From the NCBI GenBank assembly GCA_964449675.1, contig CAYVAR010000009.1:1-44168 (forward strand): 44,168 bases of DNA, read 5' to 3'. Source of the stretch: CAYVAR01 sp964449675 (GTDB taxonomy: Bacteria > Patescibacteriota > Microgenomatia > UBA10105 > UBA927). This document shows, piece after piece, positions 23,418-33,530 of the stretch. The notes beneath the pieces were generated by a model. It was not told the origin of the DNA. It was given only the letters and a program-made list of their open reading frames with translations, and did not search any database. The position numbers and the translations under genes were made by a program. Numbering within the stretch: the first letter of the stretch is position 1; the number at the start of each line of letters is the position of its first letter.

Positions 23418-24926
23418 TCAATAAAAATAATACTTTTTACAGTGTCGTTGTTGACAATAATTTGTCATAAGATTCTCATCAGCAGGTGAACTTACAAAAA
23501 CGAGGGTGCAGGATGAATCATCAAAATTATCCAGAGTATCAACTTGCTTTGTGGAGCCGACCATTTTAACTTCAGAAAAAATAGAGTACGGATACTTTGA
23601 ATAGTAATCAATAAACGGTGACATTTCATGAAATGGTGTTATGTCTTGTGGGGGTTGTCCAAAATACACAACCTTACAGCCGCTTTCAGCTTCTCTCCTA
23701 ACCTCTCTCCAGTTAATTTCAGGTTTGAAATAATCATTTCGGATAGCGAGAAAAAAAGACCCTAGGGCAATGGTAAGAAAAACACCGCTTACCAACTTCA
23801 TGGTAAAGCTGTGTCTGAACCGTTCAAGAATAAGCCCAAAAGCAACAATCATAAAAAGCGAAACTTGTATCTGATTCCTCACGTGAAACAAGTTCTGGCC
23901 AGCTAGATAAAAGATAGTCGGAATGATAAGGGCCAAACTCATACCAAAAAGTGTTATTAAATAAATTGGAAACTTCTTTACTTTGCTAGCATAAGATTTG
24001 TAGGTGAAAAATAGCATCGCAATTAAGGGTTCAAACAGAATAAAACTGATCATCAATGATATTGCCAAAGCATGTTCTTTTACCATCGAGCCACTAAAAG
24101 GATTAAACGTCACTATCTGAAATTGCCCAAATTCCCAGCCCCAGTGGGCTAAACCCGTAAACATGTTAAACAACCCTAGGCCATATCGTCGCAAATCACC
24201 ACTCGAGTGTTGCGTCGTAGTCAGGAATTTAATCTCGTCTAAGTGGGTCATCAACACGATAATTTGTGGAATAATAAAGAGACTAATGAATGTCATGATT
24301 TTCAACAAAACCTTCCTTTTGGGGTGACGGATTAGCATTAAAACCAACGTCATAGCCGTTATTGTCACAATAATCCAGATGGCGGAGTAATCAATATAAA
24401 AACTTAATGCAGGTAACAAAATAAGACCATTGACAAGCAACGCACTCTCTTTGTTGTGAAAGAACTTAAAAAATAAATAGATGATGATAAGATCAGCACC
24501 AATTACTATAGAGTACATTTTTATCTCTGTGCCCAATTGAACAATCAACGGATGAAAGGAATAATAGATCAGTAAAAAAAGGGTTATATATTTAGATTTG
24601 AAAAAATCAGTAATTTTTTTTAGAAAAATTGCTCCTACAACATAAAAAAATACAGAGGGTAATCTGAGAAAAAATTCGGAGGTGTTAAACAAACTCAAAA
24701 ATTTAATTAATATAAAATAGCCTGGTGGGTGATTATAATCCCAATATGCGTTTTGCTGCAAGAGCAAGTCATGCAAAGAAATCTGAGAATGCTGAAAAGT
24801 AAGCGACTCATCAATCCATAAATTTTTATGGAAAACAAAGCTGAATCGCAAAAAAACACCTAGTCCCACCACTATGAGAAGACTTGCTGGAACGAAAATA
24901 CTCACAATCTTATCGCGCGTCCACAT
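23418..24926 (-). CDS. PMT/ArnT-like membrane glycosyltransferase
   Basis: A 502-aa protein with about ten to twelve hydrophobic helices. The first loop carries LWIDES (D39, E40), the acidic pair of GT-C enzymes, and WDYNHPPGYF follows at 62-71, the HPPG signature of the PMT_2 family. A C-terminal soluble tail holds the last ~110 residues. Such enzymes use polyprenyl-phosphate sugars on the outer face of the membrane to glycosylate glycans, lipids or proteins. It is convergent with the DPM1-like gene that could provide its donor. A palindrome TCTCTTAAGAGA lies upstream at 24955-24966. Confidence 0.85.
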   Translation of the reverse strand: MWTRDKIVSIFVPASLLIVVGLGVFLRFSFVFHKNLWIDESLTFQHSQISLHDLLLQQNAYWDYNHPPGYFILIKFLSLFNTSEFFLRLPSVFFYVVGAIFLKKITDFFKSKYITLFLLIYYSFHPLIVQLGTEIKMYSIVIGADLIIIYLFFKFFHNKESALLVNGLILLPALSFYIDYSAIWIIVTITAMTLVLMLIRHPKRKVLLKIMTFISLFIIPQIIVLMTHLDEIKFLTTTQHSSGDLRRYGLGLFNMFTGLAHWGWEFGQFQIVTFNPFSGSMVKEHALAISLMISFILFEPLIAMLFFTYKSYASKVKKFPIYLITLFGMSLALIIPTIFYLAGQNLFHVRNQIQVSLFMIVAFGLILERFRHSFTMKLVSGVFLTIALGSFFLAIRNDYFKPEINWREVRREAESGCKVVYFGQPPQDITPFHEMSPFIDYYSKYPYSIFSEVKMVGSTKQVDTLDNFDDSSCTLVFVSSPADENLMTNYCQQRHCKKYYFY

Positions 24927-25135
24927 AAAAGATTACATTCGGTGGGGGGACTATTCTCTTAAGAGAGTAAATTATGTAATAAGTATATCATGACATAGAG
25001 AGATGGGAAACTTCCACGCAGCGGAACCGGCGTTTAGCTAGAAATCAAATCAACCATTATGTTAAAGTACTAACTGCGTAAGTCTTACAACGTATTTTCA
25101 ATGTTCGACTGTATCAATCTAACAGAGATATTCTT

Positions 25136-26704
25136 ATGCGCAACTACAGATCCTCTATGCCCAAATCGACCAATCGCGAGGGGCACTCCATCATCTTAAC
25201 CGTAATAAAGTACCTTAGCTCTAAACCAGAATTCCTCATTGTCATAACTACCCTCGGATTTTTCTTCTCTATTTATGCCCTCAAAAACAATTTTAAACTT
25301 GGTGTAATCGCTGCACTGTTGGTAATGGTTCTTTATTACTTGATTTTCAAAAATCTATTTGCGTCTCTTTTTTCTACTTTTATCGCTTCCGCGCCGTTTA
25401 TTTTTCCCTCAAAACACTACGAGTTTATGTATGCCTCGACATCAAAGTTTGTGTTTTACGAATTCCCAAATGGCATAATCAGGTCGATAGATTTGACCAT
25501 ATCAAATCTACTGGTATTACTCATCGTTTTATTTTTTCTTCTAGAGGCAATAAAACGAATAGTTCATATTGAGAGTCATGCTGCACATCCATTTGTTATT
25601 ATGTCCAATCTGCCGTTATTTAAATTTGTCTCTCTTTGCTGGCTCGGATACTTTAGCATCTCTCTTTACAGTTCGTTGAATTACTCATATTTTCCGACGT
25701 ACTCTCTCTATATGCTCTTTGAGCATAGTAAATTCTTCGTCGGATTTATAGGAATAATTTACCTATTTGTTACAAAAACAAAATCTGTCAAGTATATATA
25801 TCTTATTCTCCTAACCACGCTCCTATTCCAAAACATAGTAGGCATTTCCCAATTTTTTACTTCCATAAGTCCTGTTGGATATGTAAACCAGCCCTACTCT
25901 CAGGATATTGAGGAGAATATTCCTCTTCTGCGAATCGGTGGTCTTCCGGGTAGGAACAATATCCATGCGTTTATTATTCTTATACAATCGATTCTCGTCC
26001 TTCCTTATGTCGCACAGCTTGGTGGATGGCTTCTCAACATAACAGTTTTTTTGAGCATGACAAACTTAATTCTGTCTCAAAGCAGAACAGCGTGGTTAGG
26101 TATTGTTATCGTCATCGCGTACATTTTTGTTGTACAAGGAAACGAAGCTAAAAAGTTCGTTCTTACTCTTGTGAGGGGGAAACGTTTGTATCGCGTGGTT
26201 TTACTAATTCTCTCGGCATTCCTCATCATGTTGCCTCGACTACAAGCAAGCAGTCTTTTTTTTACAAAGGAAGGCGGCGGAACATTGCGTAAAAAAATGT
26301 TATTGGAAGGATGGCAACTACTACAAGAGTCGCCGCTTGTCGGTTTTGGAGTGGCAAATTCAGTGAAAGTTTTTATAGACAATTATTCAAAGAGCTATGC
26401 TGCAACATTCCCATTTACTATACACTTCACCTTCCTGCAGATAGCGTTAGAGTCAGGAATTCCTGGTGTAATTTTTTTCTTTTTACCTTTTCTTGTATTC
26501 CTTATTAAATACGCACGTCTTCCAAAGCATCAAAAAGGTTATTCTAAACGTATGCTACTCTGTGCATTGTGTATTATAATTATATTGTTTGTCAATTCTT
26601 CTTTGCAACCGTCATTAGGTATGTTAGAATTCTACCTCATAGGGATCGCGCTTGGTTCTGGCGTGTTTTCTCTATCAAAAATCAATCCAAAAATCTATCC
26701 ATGA
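25136..26704 (+). CDS. O-antigen polymerase/ligase-like membrane protein (Wzy/WaaL type)
   Basis: A 522-aa protein with roughly twelve helices. A large loop about two-thirds along contains GRNNIHAFIILIQ, SQSRTAWLGIVIV and, further on, LLEGWQLLQESPLVGFGVANSVKVF, the usual pattern of O-antigen ligase domains. It would polymerise or attach glycan repeats outside the membrane. The start codon 25136 and one at 25157 are both possible. The gene is followed by a membrane-anchored protein with ATGA overlap (26701-26704), suggesting a working pair. A second such protein is at 36147. Confidence 0.85.
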   Translation: MRNYRSSMPKSTNREGHSIILTVIKYLSSKPEFLIVITTLGFFFSIYALKNNFKLGVIAALLVMVLYYLIFKNLFASLFSTFIASAPFIFPSKHYEFMYASTSKFVFYEFPNGIIRSIDLTISNLLVLLIVLFFLLEAIKRIVHIESHAAHPFVIMSNLPLFKFVSLCWLGYFSISLYSSLNYSYFPTYSLYMLFEHSKFFVGFIGIIYLFVTKTKSVKYIYLILLTTLLFQNIVGISQFFTSISPVGYVNQPYSQDIEENIPLLRIGGLPGRNNIHAFIILIQSILVLPYVAQLGGWLLNITVFLSMTNLILSQSRTAWLGIVIVIAYIFVVQGNEAKKFVLTLVRGKRLYRVVLLILSAFLIMLPRLQASSLFFTKEGGGTLRKKMLLEGWQLLQESPLVGFGVANSVKVFIDNYSKSYAATFPFTIHFTFLQIALESGIPGVIFFFLPFLVFLIKYARLPKHQKGYSKRMLLCALCIIIILFVNSSLQPSLGMLEFYLIGIALGSGVFSLSKINPKIYP

Positions 26705-27561
26705 AGCTACCGGCTCGTTTCTCATCAATTTTCAAAAATCTTGGCTCGTTTGACATACTCTTCGTAGCGATCAGCATTGTTCTGATCGCAGGAATATACG
26801 TTATATTTAAACGGGAAGTTGTTTATATCACAGTTCGCTTTAAAGTAACGGATGAAAACATCCTCTACGCCGGTAGCTCTCCCCGAGACGAGTATGCTTT
26901 ACGCTTCGTCATCGGCGATAAAGAAATAGACGAGTTAGGAAGAGTATCTTCTGAAATTGTTGGTATTGAATCGTATAAGACGGACACTGATCATACCGTG
27001 ACATATTTAGATATTAAATTGCGAGCTATATATAACCCGAGAAAAAACTTGTATACGATCCGAGGAAAACAAATTACCTTCGGAGAATCAATTCCGTTTT
27101 ATTTTTCTAACGTAAAAGTCACAGGTCTGGTTATGGATTTCCCGGGATTCGCCGGATATAAAGATATGAAAACAGGCACCACAACCGTACGCGCTCAACT
27201 GAGATGGGATAGCCGGGAATTTTCAGACATTTATGGTGTGCCGAGCTTTATGGCTTATTCTCTCCGCCCCGGTGACACTGTCAAAGACTCAAAAAACAAC
27301 ATATTAGCAAAAATATTAGACGTTCAAGTTCTCCCGGCAAAACGGACTATCGTTACTAGCAGCGGGAACTCTTTTCTAACAAACGACCCTGACTTAAAAG
27401 ATGTTTATTATACAATCGAACTTACAACCAAAACTTCTAAAGATAGGGTTTATATGTTCGATTATATTCCTGTACAAATCGGGACAAGTGTTCCTCTAAA
27501 CATAAAAACCGTAAGCGTGTGGCCTGTTATAACCGAAATTGTTAATAGAATAGAATTTTAA
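26701..27561 (+). CDS. Membrane-anchored beta-rich protein, DUF4330-like layout
   Basis: A 286-aa protein with one membrane helix (about residues 20-40, FDILFVAISIVLIAGIYVIF) and an extracellular beta-rich part in two similar halves. It has a run of charged beta strands and no cysteine or catalytic motif. The layout resembles DUF4330 proteins encoded beside polysaccharide polymerases, but I do not have a clear family match. Start 26701 overlaps the Wzy-like stop by 4 bp. It may regulate or brace the polymerase. Its stop shares the TTAA (27558-27561) with the stop of the convergent gene. Confidence 0.65.
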   Translation: MKLPARFSSIFKNLGSFDILFVAISIVLIAGIYVIFKREVVYITVRFKVTDENILYAGSSPRDEYALRFVIGDKEIDELGRVSSEIVGIESYKTDTDHTVTYLDIKLRAIYNPRKNLYTIRGKQITFGESIPFYFSNVKVTGLVMDFPGFAGYKDMKTGTTTVRAQLRWDSREFSDIYGVPSFMAYSLRPGDTVKDSKNNILAKILDVQVLPAKRTIVTSSGNSFLTNDPDLKDVYYTIELTTKTSKDRVYMFDYIPVQIGTSVPLNIKTVSVWPVITEIVNRIEF

Positions 27562-28820
27562 TATTTTGCGTATAGGTGAAAAATTGAAATCAGTTGACGG
27601 ATTATTGCATCTTCATTGTATTTTTTTACTATTGTCTCCCGCGCCCGTTGTCGTATCAAATCTTTTTCTTTCTCCGACAGCGCAAGAATGTGTTTAATCA
27701 TCCGAACAATATTTTTCGACGTCGCGGACTGGATAAGAAAACCGTTATAGCCATCTTGAATCACCTCGCGAATACCTCCAAGGGCACTCGTTATAACGAT
27801 TAGCTTCATAGACATTGCTTCTTTGATCGCATTCGGTTGCATGTCACGATCTTTCTTTGAGTCAATGTGGGAGGGTAAAACAAAAATATCTGCTTTATTC
27901 ATCAGCTGTAGAAACTTTTTTGTGTGACCGATCGGGCCTACGAGCAAAACGTGTTTTTCCAAATGAAACGTTCGAACGATTTGTTCGAGGCGTGTTTTCT
28001 GTGAACCATATCCTACAATGACGCATATAACATCCTTGTGTTCGTTTCTTAGAATTTTAACCGCATGAATTAAACGATCAAAACCCTTCATTTCTTCGAG
28101 GCGTCCGACACTCAGAATTCGGATACTCTGGTGCGGTTTTTTATCTCTATGCGGTTGGAAAAAATCTATATTGACGCCGGGAGATGAAATTACATGAGCG
28201 TGCTGTTGATTCAGTTTTGTCGCCTTTGTTCTTATTATGACATATTGCTTTGAGTACCGGGATTGAAATATAGAAAACGATGCGTGTGCTATTTTTAGGG
28301 ATAAATCTTCCGGATGTGCAAATACATACTCTGTATGAAAGATGATTCCGCAGGGAATACCTGATATATAACTGCAGAAAATTCCCATTTTGGAAATTCG
28401 CTTGCCGTCGTGAACGTAAATGAGAGATATATTATCAGCAACTAAACGTTGTCCAATCAATGCGCTTCGTACAAAAAGAAAAAGGCTCTCTCGCGTCGGG
28501 TTACTAAAAAAAACCATTGTAGCTCGTATATATCCTATCGGGCGATGTAGAAAAAAAGATACATGTGCGTAAATTGTTTCTATCCGATGACGGTAAAATC
28601 TGCGAAACGGAAACGAGTACAGACACCGGGCTGAATAACATAAACGTCTATTAATCGGCTGAATATTTTGGTGGTTAATTTTTTCATAATATATTGACCC
28701 TGCAATACCGCGCTCTTGAAGCGCCAATAATTCATTCGAGACAAATGTTTCATTAACAGCTCGGTACCAAGGCACAAAAAATGCAACCGGACCAATATTG
28801 TTTGCTTTGATATTCTTCAT
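27558..28820 (-). CDS. GT4 glycosyltransferase (WcaL-like)
   Basis: A 420-aa GT-B enzyme. The N-terminal part PVAFFVPWYRAVNETFVSNELLAL resembles WcaL-type colanic acid transferases. The C-terminal part has ILSVGRLEEMKGFDRLIHA, then VLPSHIDSKKDRDMQPNAIKEAMSMKLIVITSALGGIREVIQDGYNGFLI, with the E(x7)E region diverged. ATG 28820 is taken because the upstream in-frame start is TTG and would overlap the previous gene. It is the last of three adjacent GT4 genes on this strand. It is likely a peripheral cytoplasmic enzyme adding one sugar to the chain. Confidence 0.88.
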   Translation of the reverse strand: MKNIKANNIGPVAFFVPWYRAVNETFVSNELLALQERGIAGSIYYEKINHQNIQPINRRLCYSARCLYSFPFRRFYRHRIETIYAHVSFFLHRPIGYIRATMVFFSNPTRESLFLFVRSALIGQRLVADNISLIYVHDGKRISKMGIFCSYISGIPCGIIFHTEYVFAHPEDLSLKIAHASFSIFQSRYSKQYVIIRTKATKLNQQHAHVISSPGVNIDFFQPHRDKKPHQSIRILSVGRLEEMKGFDRLIHAVKILRNEHKDVICVIVGYGSQKTRLEQIVRTFHLEKHVLLVGPIGHTKKFLQLMNKADIFVLPSHIDSKKDRDMQPNAIKEAMSMKLIVITSALGGIREVIQDGYNGFLIQSATSKNIVRMIKHILALSEKEKDLIRQRARETIVKKYNEDAIIRQLISIFHLYAKY

Positions 28821-28834
28821 TAAAAACGGTCCTG

Positions 28835-29950
28835 CTACCAATAATTCTTTTTATGATTGTGTTTATTGTGTTTATCATTAATCAACGAGTCTATAAGCTG
28901 TTTCATTTCTTTATGGAATCGTTTTTCGCTAAATTGTTTTGCATAGTTATATAGCACACGAGAATTGAATAGTCCCGGCTTATGCCTACGAATTGCTCCC
29001 ACGAGAGCTTCTGGTGTATATTTTTGAAAAAAAGTACCGGTTATTCCTTCGATCACGGTCTCTTTTGCTCCGCCTCCGTAGTATGCGATAACGGGTGCCC
29101 CATGAGCCAAAGCCTCAACCGGAGCGATACCAAAATCTTCTGCGCGAGGGGAAAATAAAAATGCAATTGCGTCAACATACAGATGATCAATCTCACTATC
29201 ACTCCTAAAACCTAAGAATTCAACTGTGGGGCCGGCCATGATCCGAAGATGGTTAACGTACCGTTCATCATTTCCCGTACCAACGATCTTTAAAGGTGCG
29301 CGCAGTATATTACAAGCCTGGATTACAGTCTCTATTTCTTTAGTGTCGTCAAGACGGCAGACTGTTAAATAATATAAGCCCTTATTATGCTTTGGCGGTG
29401 TTTTTGGCAGAAATACGGGAGGGTAAAGCACTACTGAAGAAACTCCAAACATTTGTTTAAGCATCTTTTGGGTATGTTTTGAGTTGGTTACTACATAAGG
29501 ACTGCTCAGAAGCGAATCTCTATATTCTCGCCTAATAAATGGCTCGTAGGGAAATATTTTTTGCGTTGGTATTTCAGAGGAAAGATTAAAAATATTTTTG
29601 GGAACGCTATGAATATATTGAATATGGACTGGCCTCTTGGCTCTGATGGTGTTTGCTAAAAAAAACGAAGAATTTGATATGACTACATCATAGCTTTCGA
29701 AGGAAAAACTTCTCCACACCATCGGAGCAAACGGCTGGAGCAAATATCCCCACCGACTTAGCTTCATTCTTTGGATAAAAGATGTATATAGTTTCTTCGG
29801 AGATATCATCGGCATCATCAACCTAACAAATGTTTTATCCATATAAGCCGTATAAACATCTGCGTCGGGGTATAGTCGCAACACAGATTGTAAAAACCGT
29901 TCTGATCCTCCAAACTCTGTTAGGCTGTCATGTGTTATGGCTATTTTCAT
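28835..29950 (-). CDS. GT4 glycosyltransferase, paralog A
   Basis: A 371-aa GT-B enzyme starting MKIAITHDSLTEFGGSERFL. It has the donor-site region YLTVCRLDDTKEIETVI then FLFSPRAEDFGIAPVEALAHGAPVIAYYGGGAKETVIEGITGTFF, with the E(x7)E pair in EDFGIAPVE. It is highly similar over its full length to the next gene upstream (29955-31058), which starts MKIAIVHDSLVEFGGAERVL, so the two are tandem duplicates separated by 4 bp. They have diverged throughout, so they probably use different sugars or linkages. Shared operon with the WcaL-like gene. Confidence 0.9.
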   Translation of the reverse strand: MKIAITHDSLTEFGGSERFLQSVLRLYPDADVYTAYMDKTFVRLMMPMISPKKLYTSFIQRMKLSRWGYLLQPFAPMVWRSFSFESYDVVISNSSFFLANTIRAKRPVHIQYIHSVPKNIFNLSSEIPTQKIFPYEPFIRREYRDSLLSSPYVVTNSKHTQKMLKQMFGVSSVVLYPPVFLPKTPPKHNKGLYYLTVCRLDDTKEIETVIQACNILRAPLKIVGTGNDERYVNHLRIMAGPTVEFLGFRSDSEIDHLYVDAIAFLFSPRAEDFGIAPVEALAHGAPVIAYYGGGAKETVIEGITGTFFQKYTPEALVGAIRRHKPGLFNSRVLYNYAKQFSEKRFHKEMKQLIDSLINDKHNKHNHKKNYW

Positions 29951-29954
29951 TGTA

Positions 29955-31058
29955 TTATTTTGACTGGAGCGAATAATTCATCGATGTCATTATATGATGA
30001 ATATATTGATTTATCTGATCTTTAAATGTTTGCTTGCTAAATAGTTGCGCATACTTGTAAAGCTTGCTTGCAGAAAAGCTTTCTCTTCGAAATGTACGGA
30101 GCACGTTTACGAGAGAATCTCCACTGTGTTCGTAAAAAAAGGTCCCAGTTTTTCCAGGTATAACTGTATCCTTTAAGCCTCCGCCGTGATAGGCAATAAC
30201 CGGCACGCCGTGTGCCATAGCCTCAATGGGCGCAATGCCAAAATCCTCATTTTTGGCCGGAAAAATAAACGCAATCGCAGACATGTAGAGTTTGTGAGTC
30301 TCTTCATCTGACAAAAATCCGAGAAACTCTACTGTCGGTCCAGCAATTGACCGGAGATACTCTTCGTATTTAGGCTCATTCGTCGTTCCGACTATCTTCA
30401 AGCGAAGTTTGAGCCGGGTACACGCTTCGATAGAAATTTCCAGGCTCTTCGCTCTGTCTATGCGAGAAACGCACACATAGTATTGCAACCTTTTCCTCTT
30501 TGGTAGTGATCGCGGAATGTCTACTGGGGGATAAATCACCGTTGACCAAACACCGGTTTTTTCATACAAAACATGCCTCGTATGCTCCGAATTTGTGATA
30601 ATGTGCGGAGTAGAGAGAAGTGAACGTCGAAATAGTTTGGTAACGAACCAACTGTATGGAACGATCTTTTGCAACCAAAACGTGGGGTCTAATCCGAAAA
30701 GATTTTTGGGGAGCGACTGGATATATTGAATATGCGCGGGTTTCTTAACTACTACCATATTTGCAGCGAGATAAGATGTCGCAGAAATCACAACGTCGTA
30801 CTGCTCAAGATTAAAGCTCCTCCATACAAAAGGGGAGATGCATTGAAAAAGAGAACCGTGTTTCGCAATAATAGTCCCATTTACCCAAGAAGGATGTACA
30901 CGGGACCATTCAAGGTCTGGGAAAAAAGTTTGGACGAATGCTTTATCGGCATATCCAGTATAAACATGAGCATCAGAATACAGTTCCAGGAGCGCCAAGA
31001 GCACGCGCTCCGCACCGCCAAATTCAACCAGCGAATCATGCACTATGGCAATCTTCAT
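29955..31058 (-). CDS. GT4 glycosyltransferase, paralog B
   Basis: A 367-aa GT-B enzyme. It begins MKIAIVHDSLVEFGGAERVL; the C-terminal site reads YVCVSRIDRAKSLEISIEAC and FIFPAKNEDFGIAPIEAMAHGVPVIAYHGGGLKDTVI, with the donor-binding glutamates intact. It is the first gene of the minus-strand GT4 trio, starting 42 bp from the divergent GT2 gene at 31101. It is a tandem paralog of the 28835 gene. It probably transfers a hexose to the growing glycan; the specificity is not readable. Confidence 0.9.
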   Translation of the reverse strand: MKIAIVHDSLVEFGGAERVLLALLELYSDAHVYTGYADKAFVQTFFPDLEWSRVHPSWVNGTIIAKHGSLFQCISPFVWRSFNLEQYDVVISATSYLAANMVVVKKPAHIQYIQSLPKNLFGLDPTFWLQKIVPYSWFVTKLFRRSLLSTPHIITNSEHTRHVLYEKTGVWSTVIYPPVDIPRSLPKRKRLQYYVCVSRIDRAKSLEISIEACTRLKLRLKIVGTTNEPKYEEYLRSIAGPTVEFLGFLSDEETHKLYMSAIAFIFPAKNEDFGIAPIEAMAHGVPVIAYHGGGLKDTVIPGKTGTFFYEHSGDSLVNVLRTFRRESFSASKLYKYAQLFSKQTFKDQINQYIHHIMTSMNYSLQSK

Positions 31059-31100
31059 GATGGATGTTTATATTACGTCTCCACGAAAGTGTAGAATAAC

Positions 31101-32024
31101 ATGGTGAGTATAAGCGTCATCATTATCACTCGCAATAGAGCCGCGCTACTTGACTGTTGTCTTTCCTCTATAGCTAACCAAGTCCTAATTCCTCAAGAGG
31201 TGGTTATTGTTAATAATGACTCTACTGATTATACCCGGTCGGTGATCACCAAGTATAAAAAACTTCTCCCAATCAGATCAATCCGAGAAGCGCAGATTGG
31301 AACCCCGTATGCCCGAAATGCAGGCATCAGAATCGTGAAGGGGGATATCGTTGCTTTTCTGGATGATGATTGCACCGCTAATGACAAATGGGTATCATCT
31401 ATTAAAGAATTTTTTAAAAAACTCCCTACGGCAATAGGTGTCATCGGCAATACGTCAGTGGCTAATAACAAATCTGTCTCTGCGTTGGTTGAGTTTGCCT
31501 ATAATCGCCGTTGGGTTTTGACGCACATTGAAAATCCAAAAACTGTCTGCAAGATACGGTCCGGTGTGGTAATTGACTCTAAAAATGCCGCGTTTCGATT
31601 GGGGTTTATCAAGCACTTTCTTTTTTCAACGCTTGCCCCCTTCGGAGAAGTTAGTAATGAAGATGCAGAGATAGGATCCAGAATGTTTCAACAAAATCAC
31701 AATATATTTTATAACCCGTTAATGAAAGCATCACATATATACTCTCCAACCGTTTCAAAGCTCCTGTTGCGAAATTTTTGGAGGGGATACGGAGACCAAC
31801 TTCTCTTTTTGCGAAACGGTATTGATCTCAACAGTCCTAGTCATAAACCTAAAGGTCGAGTGTGGGCCTTACTCAGCCTCAAAATATCAAAACATTTACC
31901 TATAATCAAGAAAATCATTTTATTCACTCTTCTTTTTATATATCCCCTGTTTTCACGACTAGGCAGGCTTGTCGCAATAATAACCTGGAAATTAAAAATA
32001 CCAATTTCAATCCCACAACGGTAA
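31101..32024 (+). CDS. GT2 family glycosyltransferase
   Basis: A 307-aa GT-A enzyme. It starts MVSISVIIITRNRAALLDCCL, then has VNNDSTDYT and the metal site FLDDDC, and ends with a likely membrane-associated helix (about 266-290). A rhamnosyl- or galactofuranosyl-type transferase is possible. It lies alone on the plus strand between minus-strand glycosyltransferases. It shares its N-terminal layout with the gene at 33517, and both carry DDDC at the metal site. Confidence 0.87.
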   Translation: MVSISVIIITRNRAALLDCCLSSIANQVLIPQEVVIVNNDSTDYTRSVITKYKKLLPIRSIREAQIGTPYARNAGIRIVKGDIVAFLDDDCTANDKWVSSIKEFFKKLPTAIGVIGNTSVANNKSVSALVEFAYNRRWVLTHIENPKTVCKIRSGVVIDSKNAAFRLGFIKHFLFSTLAPFGEVSNEDAEIGSRMFQQNHNIFYNPLMKASHIYSPTVSKLLLRNFWRGYGDQLLFLRNGIDLNSPSHKPKGRVWALLSLKISKHLPIIKKIILFTLLFIYPLFSRLGRLVAIITWKLKIPISIPQR

Positions 32025-32042
32025 GAGTTACGATTGGGGTAG

Positions 32043-33530
32043 TCATGAAGATATTCTCGTCACATATATTACATATTTGTAATTTTTTTGATACGTTATA
32101 GCTCGAATAAATGTGTATTGCGGGTAGCGCTGGTAAAGCTTCTCGTAGCAGTCGAAGTCTTCTTGTAGCGAATTAAAATTCTTGCAGACAAAAATTCTAT
32201 AAACATACTCTTGGTTATTTTCTTCTAAATTTTCACCATAGTTGACGGTATGTACTAATCTCGTCTGGGTATCTCTTTCTAAGAAATACCAAAGCGTTGG
32301 ACTTTCCCATCCGGGCGATGTATCTGGAGCGCTTGTCGTCACTTGAAACGAAGATCTTCCCACCTGAGATAAAATTAGATCGGCAACCTCACGAGACTCT
32401 CTGTAATCAGAAGGAATATACTTGATATACGAAAAATTGTTCGAAATAATAAGCAACAACGCTCCGCCAACACCGATGACGCATATTTGCAACAAACGAG
32501 AACCCTGGGCATAGCGAAATGCCTTTGCTAGTAAATACCCAGCAACGAGAAACAGTATTGGTTCGTACGGGGTGAGATAATGCACTAAAAATTCCCCACG
32601 CCTTAATGAGCCGAGCAAGGCTATGTACACAACTGCGAATGTCGGCAAAATAAGTTTGGATAATGAGCATGGAGACTTCCAAACAAGAAAGAGGGTCAAT
32701 AACAAAAGAAAAACAGCGCCATAGATGGCAAAAAGCGAATTCTGATCAAAAACAGCAATAAAATAGATTTGGACAATATCTATGAATGATCCAAATAACG
32801 AAAAATCAAAGCGAATACTACTTTGAGGCAAAAAAACTGCAATTACTCGATCAATCCCAAAATAAAGAACTAGTGGAAGTACCACAACCATCAAACCCAC
32901 AAAGATATAAATAACAAGTGTAATCAAAAATCTGTTCTGACTGCGGAACTTCCAAAATGCAAGAATGAGCATATAGGGCAATAAGGTGAAAGCCCCATAC
33001 CAAAAGGAGCCTGCTATGAATAAAAGCGTAAGAGCTAAACACACATACCCCTTATGTGCGTTTTTAATCCCCTTTATATAAAAAAGCAGAGAAAGCATAA
33101 CAAGGGGCAACGTTGCATTGGCTGATATTAATCCTCTGCTTGTGTTCACCATTTTTGCTGATAAAGCAAAAAAACCAGCACTCAATAACCCTACCCGCCG
33201 GTCATATAATTCTTTTCCAATTCCATACATTGTAAATATGCTTAACGAATGAAGTAGGGTAAAAAAACCTGTTGCAAAAAATGGAGATTCAAAAATACGA
33301 ATGAGAAGTGAAATGAAATAGTAATAATATGGCGGATGGTAAAACCCACCAGCCAACCCGGTGGCGAAATGTCCAACCAATAGTGTTTCGTTAAACTTAG
33401 CTAAATGAAGGGCAACAAGGTAATCTCTAGCAGCATCTCCCCACCATCCTATAGTATCGCCAAAGCGGTAAAATCTCAAAACTATACCCACAAACACCAA
33501 TAGTAAAAGCAGTTTGTTAATTTTGTTCAT
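32043..33530 (-). CDS. GT-C membrane glycosyltransferase (PMT_2-like)
   Basis: A 495-aa protein with about ten to twelve helices. The first loop contains GWWGDAARDYLVA (D32, D36) in the position of the GT-C acidic pair, and GGFYHPPYYYYF (62-72) stands for the HPPG motif. The last ~110 residues are soluble and presumably extracellular. It would use a polyprenyl-phosphate sugar donor. It overlaps the upstream GT2 gene by 14 bp, so the two form an operon in which the GT2 may make the donor or prior linkage; that is inference. Confidence 0.83.
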   Translation of the reverse strand: MNKINKLLLLLVFVGIVLRFYRFGDTIGWWGDAARDYLVALHLAKFNETLLVGHFATGLAGGFYHPPYYYYFISLLIRIFESPFFATGFFTLLHSLSIFTMYGIGKELYDRRVGLLSAGFFALSAKMVNTSRGLISANATLPLVMLSLLFYIKGIKNAHKGYVCLALTLLFIAGSFWYGAFTLLPYMLILAFWKFRSQNRFLITLVIYIFVGLMVVVLPLVLYFGIDRVIAVFLPQSSIRFDFSLFGSFIDIVQIYFIAVFDQNSLFAIYGAVFLLLLTLFLVWKSPCSLSKLILPTFAVVYIALLGSLRRGEFLVHYLTPYEPILFLVAGYLLAKAFRYAQGSRLLQICVIGVGGALLLIISNNFSYIKYIPSDYRESREVADLILSQVGRSSFQVTTSAPDTSPGWESPTLWYFLERDTQTRLVHTVNYGENLEENNQEYVYRIFVCKNFNSLQEDFDCYEKLYQRYPQYTFIRAITYQKNYKYVIYVTRISS

